A stretch of 64,000 bases of DNA from Pseudomonas muyukensis (lineage in GTDB: Bacteria > Pseudomonadota > Gammaproteobacteria > Pseudomonadales > Pseudomonadaceae). The notes under the pieces are model-generated. The model was not told the DNA's origin and did not search any database. It was given only the letters and a program-made list of their open reading frames with translations. How positions within the stretch are numbered: the first letter of the stretch is position 1; the number at the start of each line of letters is the position of its first letter. A program made the position numbers and the translations under genes. Positions 19,186-28,217 of this stretch are shown in pieces. The stretch is from the NCBI RefSeq assembly GCF_019139535.1, contig NZ_CP077073.1, forward strand, positions 4,616,501 to 4,680,500. The letters run 5' to 3'.

Positions 19186-19811
19186 GCGTTGACCAGGAAC
19201 GGCGTGGGGTCGCCGCAGCCTTCGCGAATCAGTTCCGGTTCGTCACCGGACAGGTCGATGATGGTGGACGCCTTGAGGTCACCGAAGCCGCCGTCGATGA
19301 TCAGGTCGACGTGGTGCTCCAGGCGCTGGCGGATCTCGTAAGGGTCGACCATCGGCTCATCAAAGCCCGGCAGGATCAGGCTGACGCTCATCAGCGGCTC
19401 GCCAAGCTCTGCGAGCAGCGCCAAGGTGATTGCATGCCTCGGCACGCGCAGGCCGATGGTGCGGCGCTTCTCGTGCAGCAGCAGGCGCGGCACCTCGCGG
19501 GTACCGTTGAGAATGAAGGTGTAGGGCCCGGGCACATGGGCCTTGAGCAGGCGGAAGGTGCCGGTATCGACCTTGGCGTACAAACCCAGCTGGGACATGT
19601 CGCAGCACATCAGGGTGAAGTTGTGGGTCTTGTCCAGGCCCCGCAGCTTGCGGACCCGCTCGATGGCCGCCTTGTTGCCGATCTGGCAGCCCAGCGCGTA
19701 GGCCGAGTCGGTCGGGTAGACCACCACGCCACCCTTGCGGATGATCTCCACGGCCTGCTTGATCAGGCGCGCCTGCGGGTTCTCCGGATGAATCTGGAAA
19801 AATTGGCTCAC
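19182..19811 (-). CDS. yciO: YciO/YrdC/Sua5-family protein
   Basis: The 209-residue product has the YrdC fold: GGVVVYPTDSAYALGC (about 25-40), KLRGLDKTHNFTLMC, and the GLRVPRH core. YrdC/Sua5 proteins make threonylcarbamoyl-AMP for tRNA t6A, but the YciO subgroup is a paralogue whose main role is less certain. A GTG at 19811 is preferred: it gives the family start (M/V)SQFFQIHPENPQ, has AGGA upstream, and avoids a 12-residue extension from an ATG at 19847 that lies inside the upstream gene. It is followed with overlap by scpA. Confidence 0.85.
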   Translation of the reverse strand: MSQFFQIHPENPQARLIKQAVEIIRKGGVVVYPTDSAYALGCQIGNKAAIERVRKLRGLDKTHNFTLMCCDMSQLGLYAKVDTGTFRLLKAHVPGPYTFILNGTREVPRLLLHEKRRTIGLRVPRHAITLALLAELGEPLMSVSLILPGFDEPMVDPYEIRQRLEHHVDLIIDGGFGDLKASTIIDLSGDEPELIREGCGDPTPFLVNA

Positions 19812-19824
19812 GTAGTCGTCCTGT

Positions 19825-20685
19825 TCATACCGCCATAGGCTGTTCATGTCGGAATCGGCGCCACAGGGGTGGCAGGTCCTCGGGCAATGGCCGGTAGGCA
19901 CCGATCTCGCCCCAGGTGCCGGGGCCGTGGAAATCGCTGCCGGCACTTGCCAGCAGGCCGAACTCACGGGTGAGGATGGACAGCGTTCCCACCTGCTCGG
20001 GCGGCATCATCCCATTGACCACTTCCAGTGCCTGCCCTCCAGCCTGAATATAGTCGGCAATCAGCCGTCTGCGCTTGCTGCGGGTCAGATCGTAGTGCAT
20101 GGGATGAGCCAGGCTCACCCAGGCGTTGGACTCGCGCAGGGTGGCGACAGTTTCCTCGAGGGTCGGCCAGTGCAGCTTGACGTCGCCCAGCTTGCCGGCG
20201 CCCAGCCACTTGCGAAACGCCTCGCCGCGGTCCTTGACGAAGCCGGCGCGCACCAGGAACTCGGCAAAATGCGGTCGCGCCGGGGCATTGCCGCTGTCGC
20301 CCAGTTCCTGCTGCACCGCCCGCGCGCCTTGCAGCGCGCCCGGCATGCCCTTGGCCGCCAGCTTGCGGTCGATCTCCTCGGCGCGCAGCCAGCGGCCACG
20401 GTGCAGGCCGTCGATCGCCTCGAGCAATGGCGCGGCATCGAGGGGGAAGTCATAACCCAGCACATGAATGGTGGCGCCGCCCCAGGTGCAGGACAGCTCC
20501 ACGCCGCTGACCCAGCCCATGCCCCGTTCGGCGCAGGCCTGGCGCGCCTCGGGCAGGCCGTCGATGGTGTCGTGGTCGGTGAGCGACAGCGTGCGCACCC
20601 CGTGCTCATGGGCCCGGGCCACCAGTGCCGTGGGCGACAGGGCGCCGTCGGAGGCCGTGCTGTGGCAGTGCAGATCAACATTCAT
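19825..20685 (-). CDS. rnm: PHP-domain phosphoesterase / 5'-3' exoribonuclease (RNase AM, YciV)
   Basis: A 286-residue PHP protein with metal-binding motifs [20 protein letters not shown], the SLAHPMHYD segment and [14 protein letters not shown]. In E. coli the orthologue (formerly YciV/TrpH) matures the 5' end of 23S rRNA and hydrolyses 3',5'-nucleoside bisphosphates. It is first in the minus-strand operon ending in rluB, which also acts on 23S rRNA. Its stop is 13 nt before the yciO start. Confidence 0.9.
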   Translation of the reverse strand: MNVDLHCHSTASDGALSPTALVARAHEHGVRTLSLTDHDTIDGLPEARQACAERGMGWVSGVELSCTWGGATIHVLGYDFPLDAAPLLEAIDGLHRGRWLRAEEIDRKLAAKGMPGALQGARAVQQELGDSGNAPARPHFAEFLVRAGFVKDRGEAFRKWLGAGKLGDVKLHWPTLEETVATLRESNAWVSLAHPMHYDLTRSKRRRLIADYIQAGGQALEVVNGMMPPEQVGTLSILTREFGLLASAGSDFHGPGTWGEIGAYRPLPEDLPPLWRRFRHEQPMAV

Positions 20686-20752
20686 GGAGGAGCGCTTTCG
20701 CTGGAATCGATGTTTGTTATTATGCCGTCACATCCCGCTTCTGGCTGCCACT

Positions 20753-21349
20753 GTGAAACAATTCATCGATTTCATCCCGCTGCTGCTGTTCTTCATCGTC
20801 TACAAACTCGACCCGCGCCCCGTCGAAATCGCCGGCCACGGCTTCGAATTCGGCGGTATCTACAGCGCCACGGCGATGCTCATCGTCAGTTCCCTGGTGG
20901 TTTATGGCGCGCTGTTCCTGCGCCACGGCAAGCTGGAAAAAGGCCAGTTGCTGACCCTGGTGGCCTGCCTGGTGTTCGGCGGCCTGACCCTGGCCTTCCA
21001 CAGCGAGACCTTCCTCAAGTGGAAGGCGCCGGTGGTCAACTGGTTGTTCGCCCTGGCCTTCGCCGGCAGCCACTTCATCGGCGACCGGGTGCTGATCAAG
21101 CGCATCATGGGCCACGCCCTGAGCCTGCCGGAGGCCATCTGGACGCGCCTGAACCTGGCCTGGATCGGTTTCTTCCTGGTGTGCGGCGCGGCCAACCTGT
21201 TCGTCGCCTTCACCTTCCAGGACATCTGGGTCGACTTCAAGGTGTTCGGCAGCCTGGGCATGACCGTGATCTTCCTGGTGGCCCAGGGTGTCTACCTTTC
21301 GCGCCACCTGCACGACGCCGACCCTTCCACCTCCAAACCCAAGGACTGA
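20753..21349 (+). CDS. yciB: Inner-membrane septation protein A family
   Basis: The 198-residue product has about five to six transmembrane helices and the YciB/IspZ opening [17 protein letters not shown], plus [18 protein letters not shown] and [18 protein letters not shown]. The family is needed for normal cell envelope and division-related membrane traffic. The start is a GTG at 20753. It is divergent from rnm and followed after one base by yciI, so they form a two-gene unit. Confidence 0.92.
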   Translation: MKQFIDFIPLLLFFIVYKLDPRPVEIAGHGFEFGGIYSATAMLIVSSLVVYGALFLRHGKLEKGQLLTLVACLVFGGLTLAFHSETFLKWKAPVVNWLFALAFAGSHFIGDRVLIKRIMGHALSLPEAIWTRLNLAWIGFFLVCGAANLFVAFTFQDIWVDFKVFGSLGMTVIFLVAQGVYLSRHLHDADPSTSKPKD

Positions 21350-21350
21350 C

Positions 21351-21650
21351 ATGCTCTACGCCATCATCGCCAGCGACGTGGAAAACTCCCTGGACAAACG
21401 CCTGGCCGCCCGCCCGGCGCACATCGAGCGCCTGCAGCAGCTCAAGGCCGAAGGCCGCGTGGTACTGGCCGGGCCGCACCCGGCCATCGACAGCAACGAC
21501 CCTGGCGCCGCCGGTTTCAGCGGCAGCCTGATCGTCGCCGAGTTCGACTCGCTGGCCGCCGCCCAAGCCTGGGCCGATGCCGACCCCTACCTCGCCGCGG
21601 GCGTGTACGACAAGGTGGTGGTCAAGCCGTTCAAGCAAGTCCTGCCGTAA
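21351..21650 (+). CDS. yciI: YciI-family small protein
   Basis: A 99-residue YCII-domain protein ([18 protein letters not shown] start, then [22 protein letters not shown] with the conserved histidine, and [15 protein letters not shown]). The fold is a ferredoxin-like dimer related to muconolactone isomerase, and a catalytic role has been proposed from a conserved His-Asp pair without a confirmed substrate. The ATG directly follows the yciB stop, so it is cotranscribed with it. Confidence 0.93.
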   Translation: MLYAIIASDVENSLDKRLAARPAHIERLQQLKAEGRVVLAGPHPAIDSNDPGAAGFSGSLIVAEFDSLAAAQAWADADPYLAAGVYDKVVVKPFKQVLP

Positions 21651-21668
21651 CCTCGAAATCGTGCCCCT

Positions 21669-21781
21669 GTGGGAGCGGCCTTGCGTCGCGAATGGGCTGC
21701 GCAGCGGCCTTGGCCATTGAGTTGTCAACGCGGGTTCCGGGGGCGCTTTGCGCCCCTTTCGCGACACCAGGCCGCTCCCAC
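21669..21781. repeat. REP pair, GGGAGCGGCCTTG...CGCGACA class
   Basis: GTGGGAGCGGCCTTGCGTCGCGAA at the left and the inverse TTTCGCGACACCAGGCCGCTC...CAC at the right, with an inner GGGCGCTTTGCGCCC stem. It separates the yciBI unit from the Cpx-like locus. Confidence 0.85.
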
Positions 21782-21862
21782 AAAGACGCGCTCGGCGTTC
21801 CAACTCATAAATCCCGACAACCGGCCGACAACCTCCTGAATCGATTCGAATCAGGAGTTCCA

Positions 21863-22255
21863 ATGCGTCAAGGTCCGATGTCCCTGTTGCTTTGCCTGTT
21901 GCTGCTGTCCCCTTTCGCCGCGGCCGAGCAGCCGTTGTCGCTGGAAGCCGGGGCGCGGATCACCGAGCTGCAGCAGCGCCTGGAAGAAAGCGAGAAGCAG
22001 CGCGACGCGCTGAACCTGCAACTGCAGCGCCAGGACAGCGAGCGCGAGAGCGCCCAGCTCAGCCGCCTGCGCCAGGACAACCAGCGCCTGAAGCTGGCGA
22101 TCAAGGAGCTGCAAGCCGGCGCCAGTGCGCCCCGACACCTGTTGACCGACCAGCAGCAATGGTTCCTGATCGGCTCGGTCGTTGCACTGTTGTCGGCTGT
22201 CTGCGGTATCTTAGCCAGCGGCGGACACAGAAGACGCCGTCAATGGTTGAATTGA
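21863..22255 (+). CDS. Coiled-coil inner-membrane protein, signal peptide plus C-terminal anchor
   Basis: The 130-residue product has a signal peptide (MRQGPMSLLLCLLLLSPFAA), a predicted coiled coil from about residue 28 to 80 (ITELQQRLEESEKQRDAL and following, rich in L/E/Q/R heptads), and a C-terminal transmembrane helix (WFLIGSVVALLSAVCGILAS) ending in a basic tail. The layout matches the C-terminal half of the YgiM/TIGR04211 SH3-domain proteins, but no SH3 domain is present. CAGGAG precedes the ATG. It lies 7 nt upstream of the cpxR-like gene and is probably cotranscribed, so an envelope-stress role is possible. Function unknown. Confidence 0.8.
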   Translation: MRQGPMSLLLCLLLLSPFAAAEQPLSLEAGARITELQQRLEESEKQRDALNLQLQRQDSERESAQLSRLRQDNQRLKLAIKELQAGASAPRHLLTDQQQWFLIGSVVALLSAVCGILASGGHRRRRQWLN

Positions 22256-22262
22256 GTGAGAC

Positions 22263-22940
22263 ATGAGCGAGCTGTTACTGATTGATGATGACCAGGAACT
22301 GTGCGAGCTGCTCGGCAGCTGGCTGACCCAGGAAGGGTTCGCGGTACGCGCCTGCCACGACGGCCAGAGCGCGCGCCAGGCCCTGGCTGCCCATGCGCCG
22401 GCGGCGGTGGTGCTGGACGTCATGCTGCCGGACGGCAGCGGCCTGGAACTGCTCAAGCAACTGCGCAGCGAACACACCGACCTGCCGGTGCTGATGCTCT
22501 CGGCCCGCGGCGAGCCACTGGACCGCATCCTCGGCCTGGAACTGGGCGCCGACGACTACCTGGCCAAGCCCTGCGACCCACGCGAGCTCACCGCCCGCCT
22601 GCGCGCAGTGCTGCGCCGCAGCCACCCCAGCGCGCCCAGCAGCCAGGTCGAGGTCGGTGACCTGGTGTTCAGCCCGGTGCGCGGAGTGGTCAGCATCGAC
22701 CAGCGCGAGATGACCCTCACCCTCTCCGAAAGCCGCATCCTCGAGGCACTGCTGCGCCAACCCGGCGAGCCGCTGGACAAGCAGGAACTGGCGCAGATCG
22801 GCCTGGGCCGCAAGCTCACGCTCTATGACCGCAGCCTGGACATGCACGTCAGCAACCTGCGCAAGAAGATCGGCCCACACCCCGACGGCCGCCCGCGCAT
22901 CGTCGCGCTGCGCAGCCGTGGCTACTACTACAGTCTCTGA
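22263..22940 (+). CDS. cpxR: Response regulator, CpxR-like (OmpR family)
   Basis: A 225-residue two-component regulator: receiver domain with acidic pocket D8-D10, phosphoacceptor D52 (VVLDVMLPDG) and K102, followed by a winged-helix output domain (RKLTLYDRSLDMHVSNLRKK). Residues ARGEPLDRILGLELGADDYL and the tail GYYYSL resemble E. coli CpxR. It is predicted to respond to envelope stress through the kinase at 23680. The kinase gene does not follow directly: a REP pair and the cpxP-like gene lie between them. Confidence 0.85.
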   Translation: MSELLLIDDDQELCELLGSWLTQEGFAVRACHDGQSARQALAAHAPAAVVLDVMLPDGSGLELLKQLRSEHTDLPVLMLSARGEPLDRILGLELGADDYLAKPCDPRELTARLRAVLRRSHPSAPSSQVEVGDLVFSPVRGVVSIDQREMTLTLSESRILEALLRQPGEPLDKQELAQIGLGRKLTLYDRSLDMHVSNLRKKIGPHPDGRPRIVALRSRGYYYSL

Positions 22941-22956
22941 CTGCGGCTAGAACCCT

Positions 22957-23070
22957 GTGGGGGCGGCCTTGCGTCGCGCCGGGGCGCGAAGCGGCCCCGG
23001 CGATCTTTGCAAAAACGCTGATATTCCGGGGCTGCTGCGCAGCCCTTTCGCGACACAAGGCCGCTCCTAC
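22957..23070. repeat. REP pair between cpxR and cpxP
   Basis: GTGGGGGCGGCCTTGCGTCGCG and the inverse CGCGACACAAGGCCGCTCCTAC enclose two inner GC stems. It sits between genes on the same strand, 29 nt upstream of the CpxR box, so it may insulate cpxR transcription from the cpxP promoter. Confidence 0.8.
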
Positions 23071-23097
23071 AGAATCCGCGCCGCGACGCCTTTGATC

Positions 23098-23113
23098 TTT
23101 ACCCAGCCTTTAC
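23098..23113 (-). promoter_or_regulatory. CpxR box upstream of cpxP
   Basis: TTTAC-CCAGCC-TTTAC reads GTAAA-N6-GTAAA on the minus strand, the CpxR motif described for Pseudomonas and close to the E. coli GTAAA-N5-GTAAA. It lies 81-96 nt upstream of the cpxP-like start, suitable for activation by phosphorylated CpxR. Confidence 0.75.
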
Positions 23114-23193
23114 CCTCGCCTGACCGCCCTTGACCTTGAACTCCCTAGACTGGGCTCATCCGGTAACCACCGGCCCCTGAAAGGAGAGACACC

Positions 23194-23610
23194 ATGCGCA
23201 AGACCCTTATCGCCCTGATGTTCGCCGCCGCCCTGCCAACCGTGGCCCTGGCCATGCCCGAAGGCGGTCCGCGCCACGACGGCCCGCATCACCGCGGTGA
23301 CGCGCCTTTCGCCCAGCTGGACCTGAGCCGCGAGCAACGCCAGCAGATCGGCAAGCTGATGGGCGAGCAGATGCAGCAGCGCCGCGAGATCACCGCGCGC
23401 TACATCGACAAGCTGCCCGCTGCCGAGCAAAAGGCCCTGAAAGACGAACTCAAGGCCAGCCACGACAAGACCGACAGCCAGGTGCGCGCACTGCTCAAGC
23501 CCGAGCAGCAGAAGAAGTTCGACGACCTGCAGAAGGAACGCGCCGCACGCAAGGCCGAATGGCAGGAGTTCAAGGCCTGGAAAGCTGAAAAAGCCGCCAA
23601 GGCCCAGTAA
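23194..23610 (+). CDS. CpxP/Spy-like periplasmic LTXXQ protein
   Basis: The 138-residue protein has a signal peptide (MRKTLIALMFAAALPTVALA) and a histidine-rich segment (RHDGPHHRGD) that may bind metal. The helical body carries LTXXQ-type motifs: LDLSREQRQQIGKLM and LLKPEQQKKFDDL. Such proteins are periplasmic chaperones or, as in CpxP, feedback inhibitors of the sensor kinase. The GAAAGGAGA ribosome site is strong. A CpxR box lies upstream and the cognate kinase gene follows, which supports the CpxP-like call. Confidence 0.85.
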   Translation: MRKTLIALMFAAALPTVALAMPEGGPRHDGPHHRGDAPFAQLDLSREQRQQIGKLMGEQMQQRREITARYIDKLPAAEQKALKDELKASHDKTDSQVRALLKPEQQKKFDDLQKERAARKAEWQEFKAWKAEKAAKAQ

Positions 23611-23679
23611 GCTGTCAGCCCGACGCCCGGCCCGCTCTCCAGCGGCCCGGGCTTTCGCCATTTCTCGGAGGTGCTCGTC

Positions 23680-25011
23680 TTGCGTTCACTGTTCTGGCGC
23701 ATCCTGGCCAGTTTCTGGCTGGCCATCGCCCTGGTCGCCGGCCTGTCGATTCTGCTCGGGCACATGCTCAACCAGGACACCTGGATCCTCAGCCGCCATC
23801 CCGGGCTGAACGGCCTGGCCAGCCATTGGGCGCAGCATTACGAACAGGAAGGTGTCGAGTCGGCCCAGCGCTTCCTCGAACGCCGCAAGCACCACTACAA
23901 GATCGATGTGCAGGTACTCGACGACAGCGGCGAGGCCGTTGTCCCCGGCACCTTCCCGCGCCGCGCCGCCGCCTTCGAGGCGCGCCAGCACAACGACGAA
24001 CGGCGCCTGCCCTGGCGCCGCCTGACCGAGGAATACACCAGCCCCGGCAGCGGCGAGACCTACCTGCTGATCTACCGCATCCCGCACCCGGAGCTGGCGG
24101 CCTGGCACCGCGAGAGCCTGATCTGGCCGCTCAGTGCCCTGGGCATAGCCCTGGTGGTGCTGACCCTGTTCAGCCTGCTGGTGACCCTGTCCATCACCCG
24201 CCCGCTGAGCCGCCTGCGCGGCGCCGTGCATGACCTGGGGCAGACCAGCTACCAGCAGAACAGCCTGGCGCGCCTGGCGGTGCGCCGTGACGAATTCGGC
24301 GTGCTGGCCAACGACTTCAACAAGATGGGCGCCCGCCTGCAAAGCCTGATCGGCAGCCAGCGCCAGCTGCTGCGCGACGTCTCCCATGAGCTGCGCTCGC
24401 CGCTGGCGCGGCTGCGCATCGCCCTGGCCCTGGCCGAACGCGCCGAAGCCGAACAGCGCCAGGCGTTGTGGCCGCGCCTGACCCGCGAATGCGACCGCCT
24501 GGAAGACCTGATCAGCGAGATCCTGGTGCTGGCCAGGGTCGACGCCGAACAGGCCCATGCCGAGCCGGTGGACCTCAATGCGCTGTTGGGCGGCGTGCGC
24601 AAGGATGCCCAGCTGGCCGCGCCGGAGCAGGACGTGCGGCTACAGATGCAACCGGGGCTGACCCTGCTGGGTTGGCCGACCTTGATCGAGCGGGCGGTGG
24701 ACAACCTGCTGCGCAACGCCCTGCGCTTCAACCCCGCCGGACAGGCCGTCGAGATCGATGCCCAGCGCGAGCAAGGGCGTATCGTGCTGAGCGTGCGCGA
24801 CCATGGCCCCGGGGTGGCAGCGCAACACCTGGCACAGTTGGGCGAGCCGTTCTTTCGGGCGCCAGGCCAGGAGGCAGCGGGGCACGGGCTGGGGCTGGCG
24901 ATCGCACGCAAGGCGGTGGAGCGCCATGGGGGAACACTGGTATTGGCCAACCACCCGCAAGGCGGGTTCATCGCGACGCTGGACTTTCCCTGCGACAGCG
25001 CTGCTGGCTGA
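23680..25011 (+). CDS. cpxA: Sensor histidine kinase, CpxA-like
   Basis: A 443-residue membrane kinase. An N-terminal helix (FWLAIALVAGLSILLG) and a second one near 150-170 flank a periplasmic domain of about 115 residues. A HAMP linker follows (ITRPLSRLRGAVHDLG), then the dimerisation box with H236 in DVSHELRSPLARL and the ATP lid (DNLLRNALRF, VRDHGPGV, GHGLGLAI). A TTG start at 23680 is preferred over the GTG at 23671, because the GTG overlaps the GGAGG ribosome site. Its partner is the CpxR-like regulator at 22263. Confidence 0.85.
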   Translation: MRSLFWRILASFWLAIALVAGLSILLGHMLNQDTWILSRHPGLNGLASHWAQHYEQEGVESAQRFLERRKHHYKIDVQVLDDSGEAVVPGTFPRRAAAFEARQHNDERRLPWRRLTEEYTSPGSGETYLLIYRIPHPELAAWHRESLIWPLSALGIALVVLTLFSLLVTLSITRPLSRLRGAVHDLGQTSYQQNSLARLAVRRDEFGVLANDFNKMGARLQSLIGSQRQLLRDVSHELRSPLARLRIALALAERAEAEQRQALWPRLTRECDRLEDLISEILVLARVDAEQAHAEPVDLNALLGGVRKDAQLAAPEQDVRLQMQPGLTLLGWPTLIERAVDNLLRNALRFNPAGQAVEIDAQREQGRIVLSVRDHGPGVAAQHLAQLGEPFFRAPGQEAAGHGLGLAIARKAVERHGGTLVLANHPQGGFIATLDFPCDSAAG

Positions 25012-25043
25012 CCGATCCAGGGGCTGGCGTGCAGCCCCGCAAC

Positions 25044-25601
25044 TTACTCGCCCCAGGCGTTGACGTACTGCGCGGTGTCCAGCACTGGCGCGGTGCGCGG
25101 CTCGCCCATCGGCGTACCGACATACAGGTAGCCGATCACCTCTTCGTTCGCCTCCAGGCCCAGGCCCTTGTGCACATGGGCATCGAAGGCCATGTCGCCC
25201 GTGCGCCACACCGCACCGATGCCCTGGGCATGGGCGGCGATCAGGATGCCATGGGCCGCGCAGCCGGCAGCCAGGCGCTGCTCGATCTTCGGCACCTTGA
25301 AATGCTCCTGCAGGCGGGCGATCACCACGATCAGCAACGGCGCGCGCAACGGCATGGCGCGGGCCTTGTCCAGGGCGGCCTGGGCGGCATCGCCCTTGGC
25401 CTGCACGGCTTGGGCAAACAGCTCGCCAAGTTTCTCGCGGCCCTGGCCTTCGATGGTCAGGAAGCGCCAGGGGCGCAGCTGGCCGTGGTCCGGCGCACGC
25501 AGCGCCGCCTGGAACAGTGCCTCGCGTTGCGCGGCATTGGGTGCAGGTTCGCTCAGGCGCGGCACGGAAACACGGTTGAGCAATGCGTCGAGAGCCTCCA
25601 T
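25044..25601 (-). CDS. Nitroreductase-family protein, YdjA-like
   Basis: A 185-residue FMN-dependent nitroreductase of the short YdjA type. Visible features are the FMN-phosphate RAPDHGQLRPWRF motif near residue 35-48, CAAHGILIAAHAQGIGAVWRTG, and EEVIGYLYVGTP. The natural substrate is unknown; related enzymes reduce nitroaromatics or quinones with NAD(P)H. It is convergent with cpxA and divergent from trkH. Confidence 0.88.
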   Translation of the reverse strand: MEALDALLNRVSVPRLSEPAPNAAQREALFQAALRAPDHGQLRPWRFLTIEGQGREKLGELFAQAVQAKGDAAQAALDKARAMPLRAPLLIVVIARLQEHFKVPKIEQRLAAGCAAHGILIAAHAQGIGAVWRTGDMAFDAHVHKGLGLEANEEVIGYLYVGTPMGEPRTAPVLDTAQYVNAWGE

Positions 25602-25759
25602 GGGCTACCCTCCTGAAAGACTGAAAGTGCCGCCATTGTGCACCAACCAGAAGGCCACGTGGGAGCGGGCTTGCCCCACGCCCCGGCCAATCGTGCGTTT
25701 ACAAGACCAGGTCCATAGGTAGAATGGCGCCCTTTCCGTAGCGAGTCAGAGCAGATCAC

Positions 25760-27214
25760 ATGGCGTTGCCGACCTTAAGGATCATTGGTTTCATCATCGG
25801 CATCTTCCTGATCACCCTGGCGGTGAGCATGGTGGTGCCCATGGCGACCCTGGTGGTCTTCGAGCGCACCGGCGACATGCCGTCGTTCCTCTGGGCCAGC
25901 CTGATCACCTTCATCGCCGGCCTCGGCCTGGTCATCCCCGGCCGCCCGGAACACGTGCACCTGCGCCCCCGCGACATGTACCTGCTGACGGTCAGCAGCT
26001 GGCTGGTGGTGTGCGTGTTCGCCGCCCTGCCCTTCCTGTTGACCCAGCACATCAGCTACACCGACGCCTTCTTCGAGAGCATGTCCGGCATTACCGCCAC
26101 CGGCGCTACCGTGCTCAGCGGCCTGGACACCATGTCGCCGGGCATCCTGATGTGGCGCTCGATGCTGCACTGGCTGGGCGGCATCGGCTTCATCGGCATG
26201 GCGGTGGCGATCCTGCCGCTGCTGCGCATCGGTGGCATGCGCCTGTTCCAGACCGAGTCCTCCGACCGCTCCGAAAAAGTCATGCCGCGCTCGCACATGG
26301 TCGCCAAGTCGATCGTCGCGGTGTACGTCGGCATCACCGTGCTCGGCAGCCTGGCCTTCTGGTGGGCAGGCATGAGCCCATTCGACGCGATCAACCATGC
26401 CATGTCGGCGATTTCCACCGGCGGTTTCTCCACCTCCGACCAGTCGCTGGCCAAGTGGGACATCCCCGCGGTGCACTGGGTCGCGGTGGTGGTGATGATC
26501 ATGGGCAGCGTGCCGTTCACCCTCTACGTGGCGACCCTGCGTGGCCACCGCAGGGCGCTGATCAAGGACCAGCAGGTCCAGGGCCTGCTGGCCATGCTGG
26601 TGGCCACCTGGCTGGTGCTCGGTACCTGGTACTGGGCGACGACCGACCTGCACTGGCTCGACGCCCTGCGCCACGTGGCGCTGAACGTCACCTCGGTGGT
26701 GACCACCACCGGTTTCGCCCTGGGCGACTACAGCCTGTGGGGCAATTTCTCGCTGATGCTGTTCTTCTACCTGGGCTTCGTCGGCGGCTGCTCGGGCTCG
26801 ACGGCTGGCGGCATCAAGATCTTCCGTTTCCAGGTCGCCTACATCCTGCTCAAGGCCAACCTCAACCAGCTGATCCACCCGCGCGCGGTGATCAAGCAGA
26901 AGTACAACGGCCACCGCCTCGACGAAGAGATCGTGCGCTCGATCCTGACGTTCTCGTTCTTCTTCGCCATCACCATCTGCATCATCGCCCTGTTGCTGTC
27001 GCTGCTGGGCGTGGACTGGATGACCGCGCTGACCGGCGCCGCCGGCACCGTATCGGGCGTAGGCCCGGGGCTTGGCGAGGTGATCGGCCCGGCCGGCAAC
27101 TATGCCACCCTGCCCGATGCCGCCAAGTGGATCCTCGCCGGCGGCATGCTGCTCGGCCGCCTGGAGATCATCACGGTGCTGGTGTTGTGCATGCCGGCGT
27201 TCTGGCGTCACTGA
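25760..27214 (+). CDS. trkH: Trk potassium uptake system membrane subunit
   Basis: A 484-residue integral membrane protein of the TrkH/KtrB family. The four pore loops with selectivity-filter glycines are visible: SGITATGATVLSG, ISTGGFSTSDQS, TTTGFALGDYS and SGVGPGLGEV. It forms the K+ channel-like translocator that works with cytoplasmic TrkA, which is not in this window. The last 44 nt overlap the 3' end of the convergent AraC gene. Confidence 0.95.
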   Translation: MALPTLRIIGFIIGIFLITLAVSMVVPMATLVVFERTGDMPSFLWASLITFIAGLGLVIPGRPEHVHLRPRDMYLLTVSSWLVVCVFAALPFLLTQHISYTDAFFESMSGITATGATVLSGLDTMSPGILMWRSMLHWLGGIGFIGMAVAILPLLRIGGMRLFQTESSDRSEKVMPRSHMVAKSIVAVYVGITVLGSLAFWWAGMSPFDAINHAMSAISTGGFSTSDQSLAKWDIPAVHWVAVVVMIMGSVPFTLYVATLRGHRRALIKDQQVQGLLAMLVATWLVLGTWYWATTDLHWLDALRHVALNVTSVVTTTGFALGDYSLWGNFSLMLFFYLGFVGGCSGSTAGGIKIFRFQVAYILLKANLNQLIHPRAVIKQKYNGHRLDEEIVRSILTFSFFFAITICIIALLLSLLGVDWMTALTGAAGTVSGVGPGLGEVIGPAGNYATLPDAAKWILAGGMLLGRLEIITVLVLCMPAFWRH

Positions 27215-28217
27215 CCGCCCGCCGCAAGCGGTATTCGCTCGGCGTGACGGCGAACCAGCGGCGGAACGCCCGGTAGAAGTTGCTCGGGTCGGCGAAGCCC
27301 AGCAAGTAGGCGGTTTCCAGCAAGGTAGTGCCGGGCTGGGCCAGGTACTGCTCGGCCAGCTCGCGACGGGTGTCGTCGATCAGGGTCTGGAAGCTGGTGC
27401 CCTCGTCCTGCAGCCGCCGTTGCAGGGTGCGCTGGGACAGGTGCAGGGCCTGGGCCACCGTCTCGCGCTTGGGCTCGCCCTGGGGCAGGATGCGACACAG
27501 CACCTGGCGCACCCGGTGGGTCACGCGGCTGTCCGAAAAGCGCGCCAGGTATTCCCCGGCAAACCGGTCGTGCAGCACCGCCATCGCCTCGTTGGCGGTG
27601 GGCAACGGCGCCTCCATGTCGGCGCGCTCGAACACCAGCGCGTCATGCGGCGCACCGAACTGCAGCGGCGCATGGAACGCCGCCTTGTAGGGCTCGACAT
27701 GCTTGGGCTGGCCCCCCTGGATCAGCACCCGCCGCGGCTGGATCGGCCGCCCGCTGAGCCAGGTGCACAGCGCCAGGGCGCAGGCCAGCGACGCTTCGCC
27801 ACTGTGCCGGGTGGGCGGCAGGTGATCGCCATGCACGGTCAACACCAGGGCATAGCCGTCGGGCTCCAGGCGAAAGCTCAGGTCCGAACTTTCGGCGATG
27901 ATCCGCTGGTAGCGCACCAGCCGCTCGAAGCCTTCGGCCAGGGTCCGGCTGGACATCAGCGCATAGCCCACCACATGGAAAGACGCCGGGCGCACCACCC
28001 GCGCCATGTTCAGGCCGATGGCCTGGTTGCCGGACAGTTCCACCGCCAGTTGCCACAGGCGGGTCATCGAGTCCTGGGTAAAGCGCGCGTCCGGATCGTC
28101 AAGGGCGGCGAAATCCAGGCCCAGTTGCCTGAACATCGCCGGGCAGTCGAGCCCTTCGAGCTCGAGTGCCTTGACAATGCCTGATGCCCAGCTGGCTGAC
28201 GTGGTTCTCTCACTCAT
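27171..28217 (-). CDS. AraC-family regulator, OruR/ArgR-like architecture
   Basis: The 348-residue product has an N-terminal arabinose-binding-like domain of the OruR/VirF group (LWQLAVELSGNQAIGLNMA, RPASFHVVGYALMSSRTL) and a C-terminal double HTH (VAQALHLSQRTLQRRLQDEGTSF and LLGFADPSNFYRAFRRWF). The target genes are not evident: the neighbours are trkH (convergent) and an Mpo1-like gene (divergent), and the latter may be regulated by it. Confidence 0.87.
   Translation of the reverse strand: MSERTTSASWASGIVKALELEGLDCPAMFRQLGLDFAALDDPDARFTQDSMTRLWQLAVELSGNQAIGLNMARVVRPASFHVVGYALMSSRTLAEGFERLVRYQRIIAESSDLSFRLEPDGYALVLTVHGDHLPPTRHSGEASLACALALCTWLSGRPIQPRRVLIQGGQPKHVEPYKAAFHAPLQFGAPHDALVFERADMEAPLPTANEAMAVLHDRFAGEYLARFSDSRVTHRVRQVLCRILPQGEPKRETVAQALHLSQRTLQRRLQDEGTSFQTLIDDTRRELAEQYLAQPGTTLLETAYLLGFADPSNFYRAFRRWFAVTPSEYRLRRAVSDARTPACTTPAP

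Noticed and set aside
19812-19967. Upstream start for the YciO-like protein (261 codons).
   Set aside because: It would lie inside the rnm gene, lacks a ribosome site and adds residues not found in the family; the GTG at 19811 fits better.
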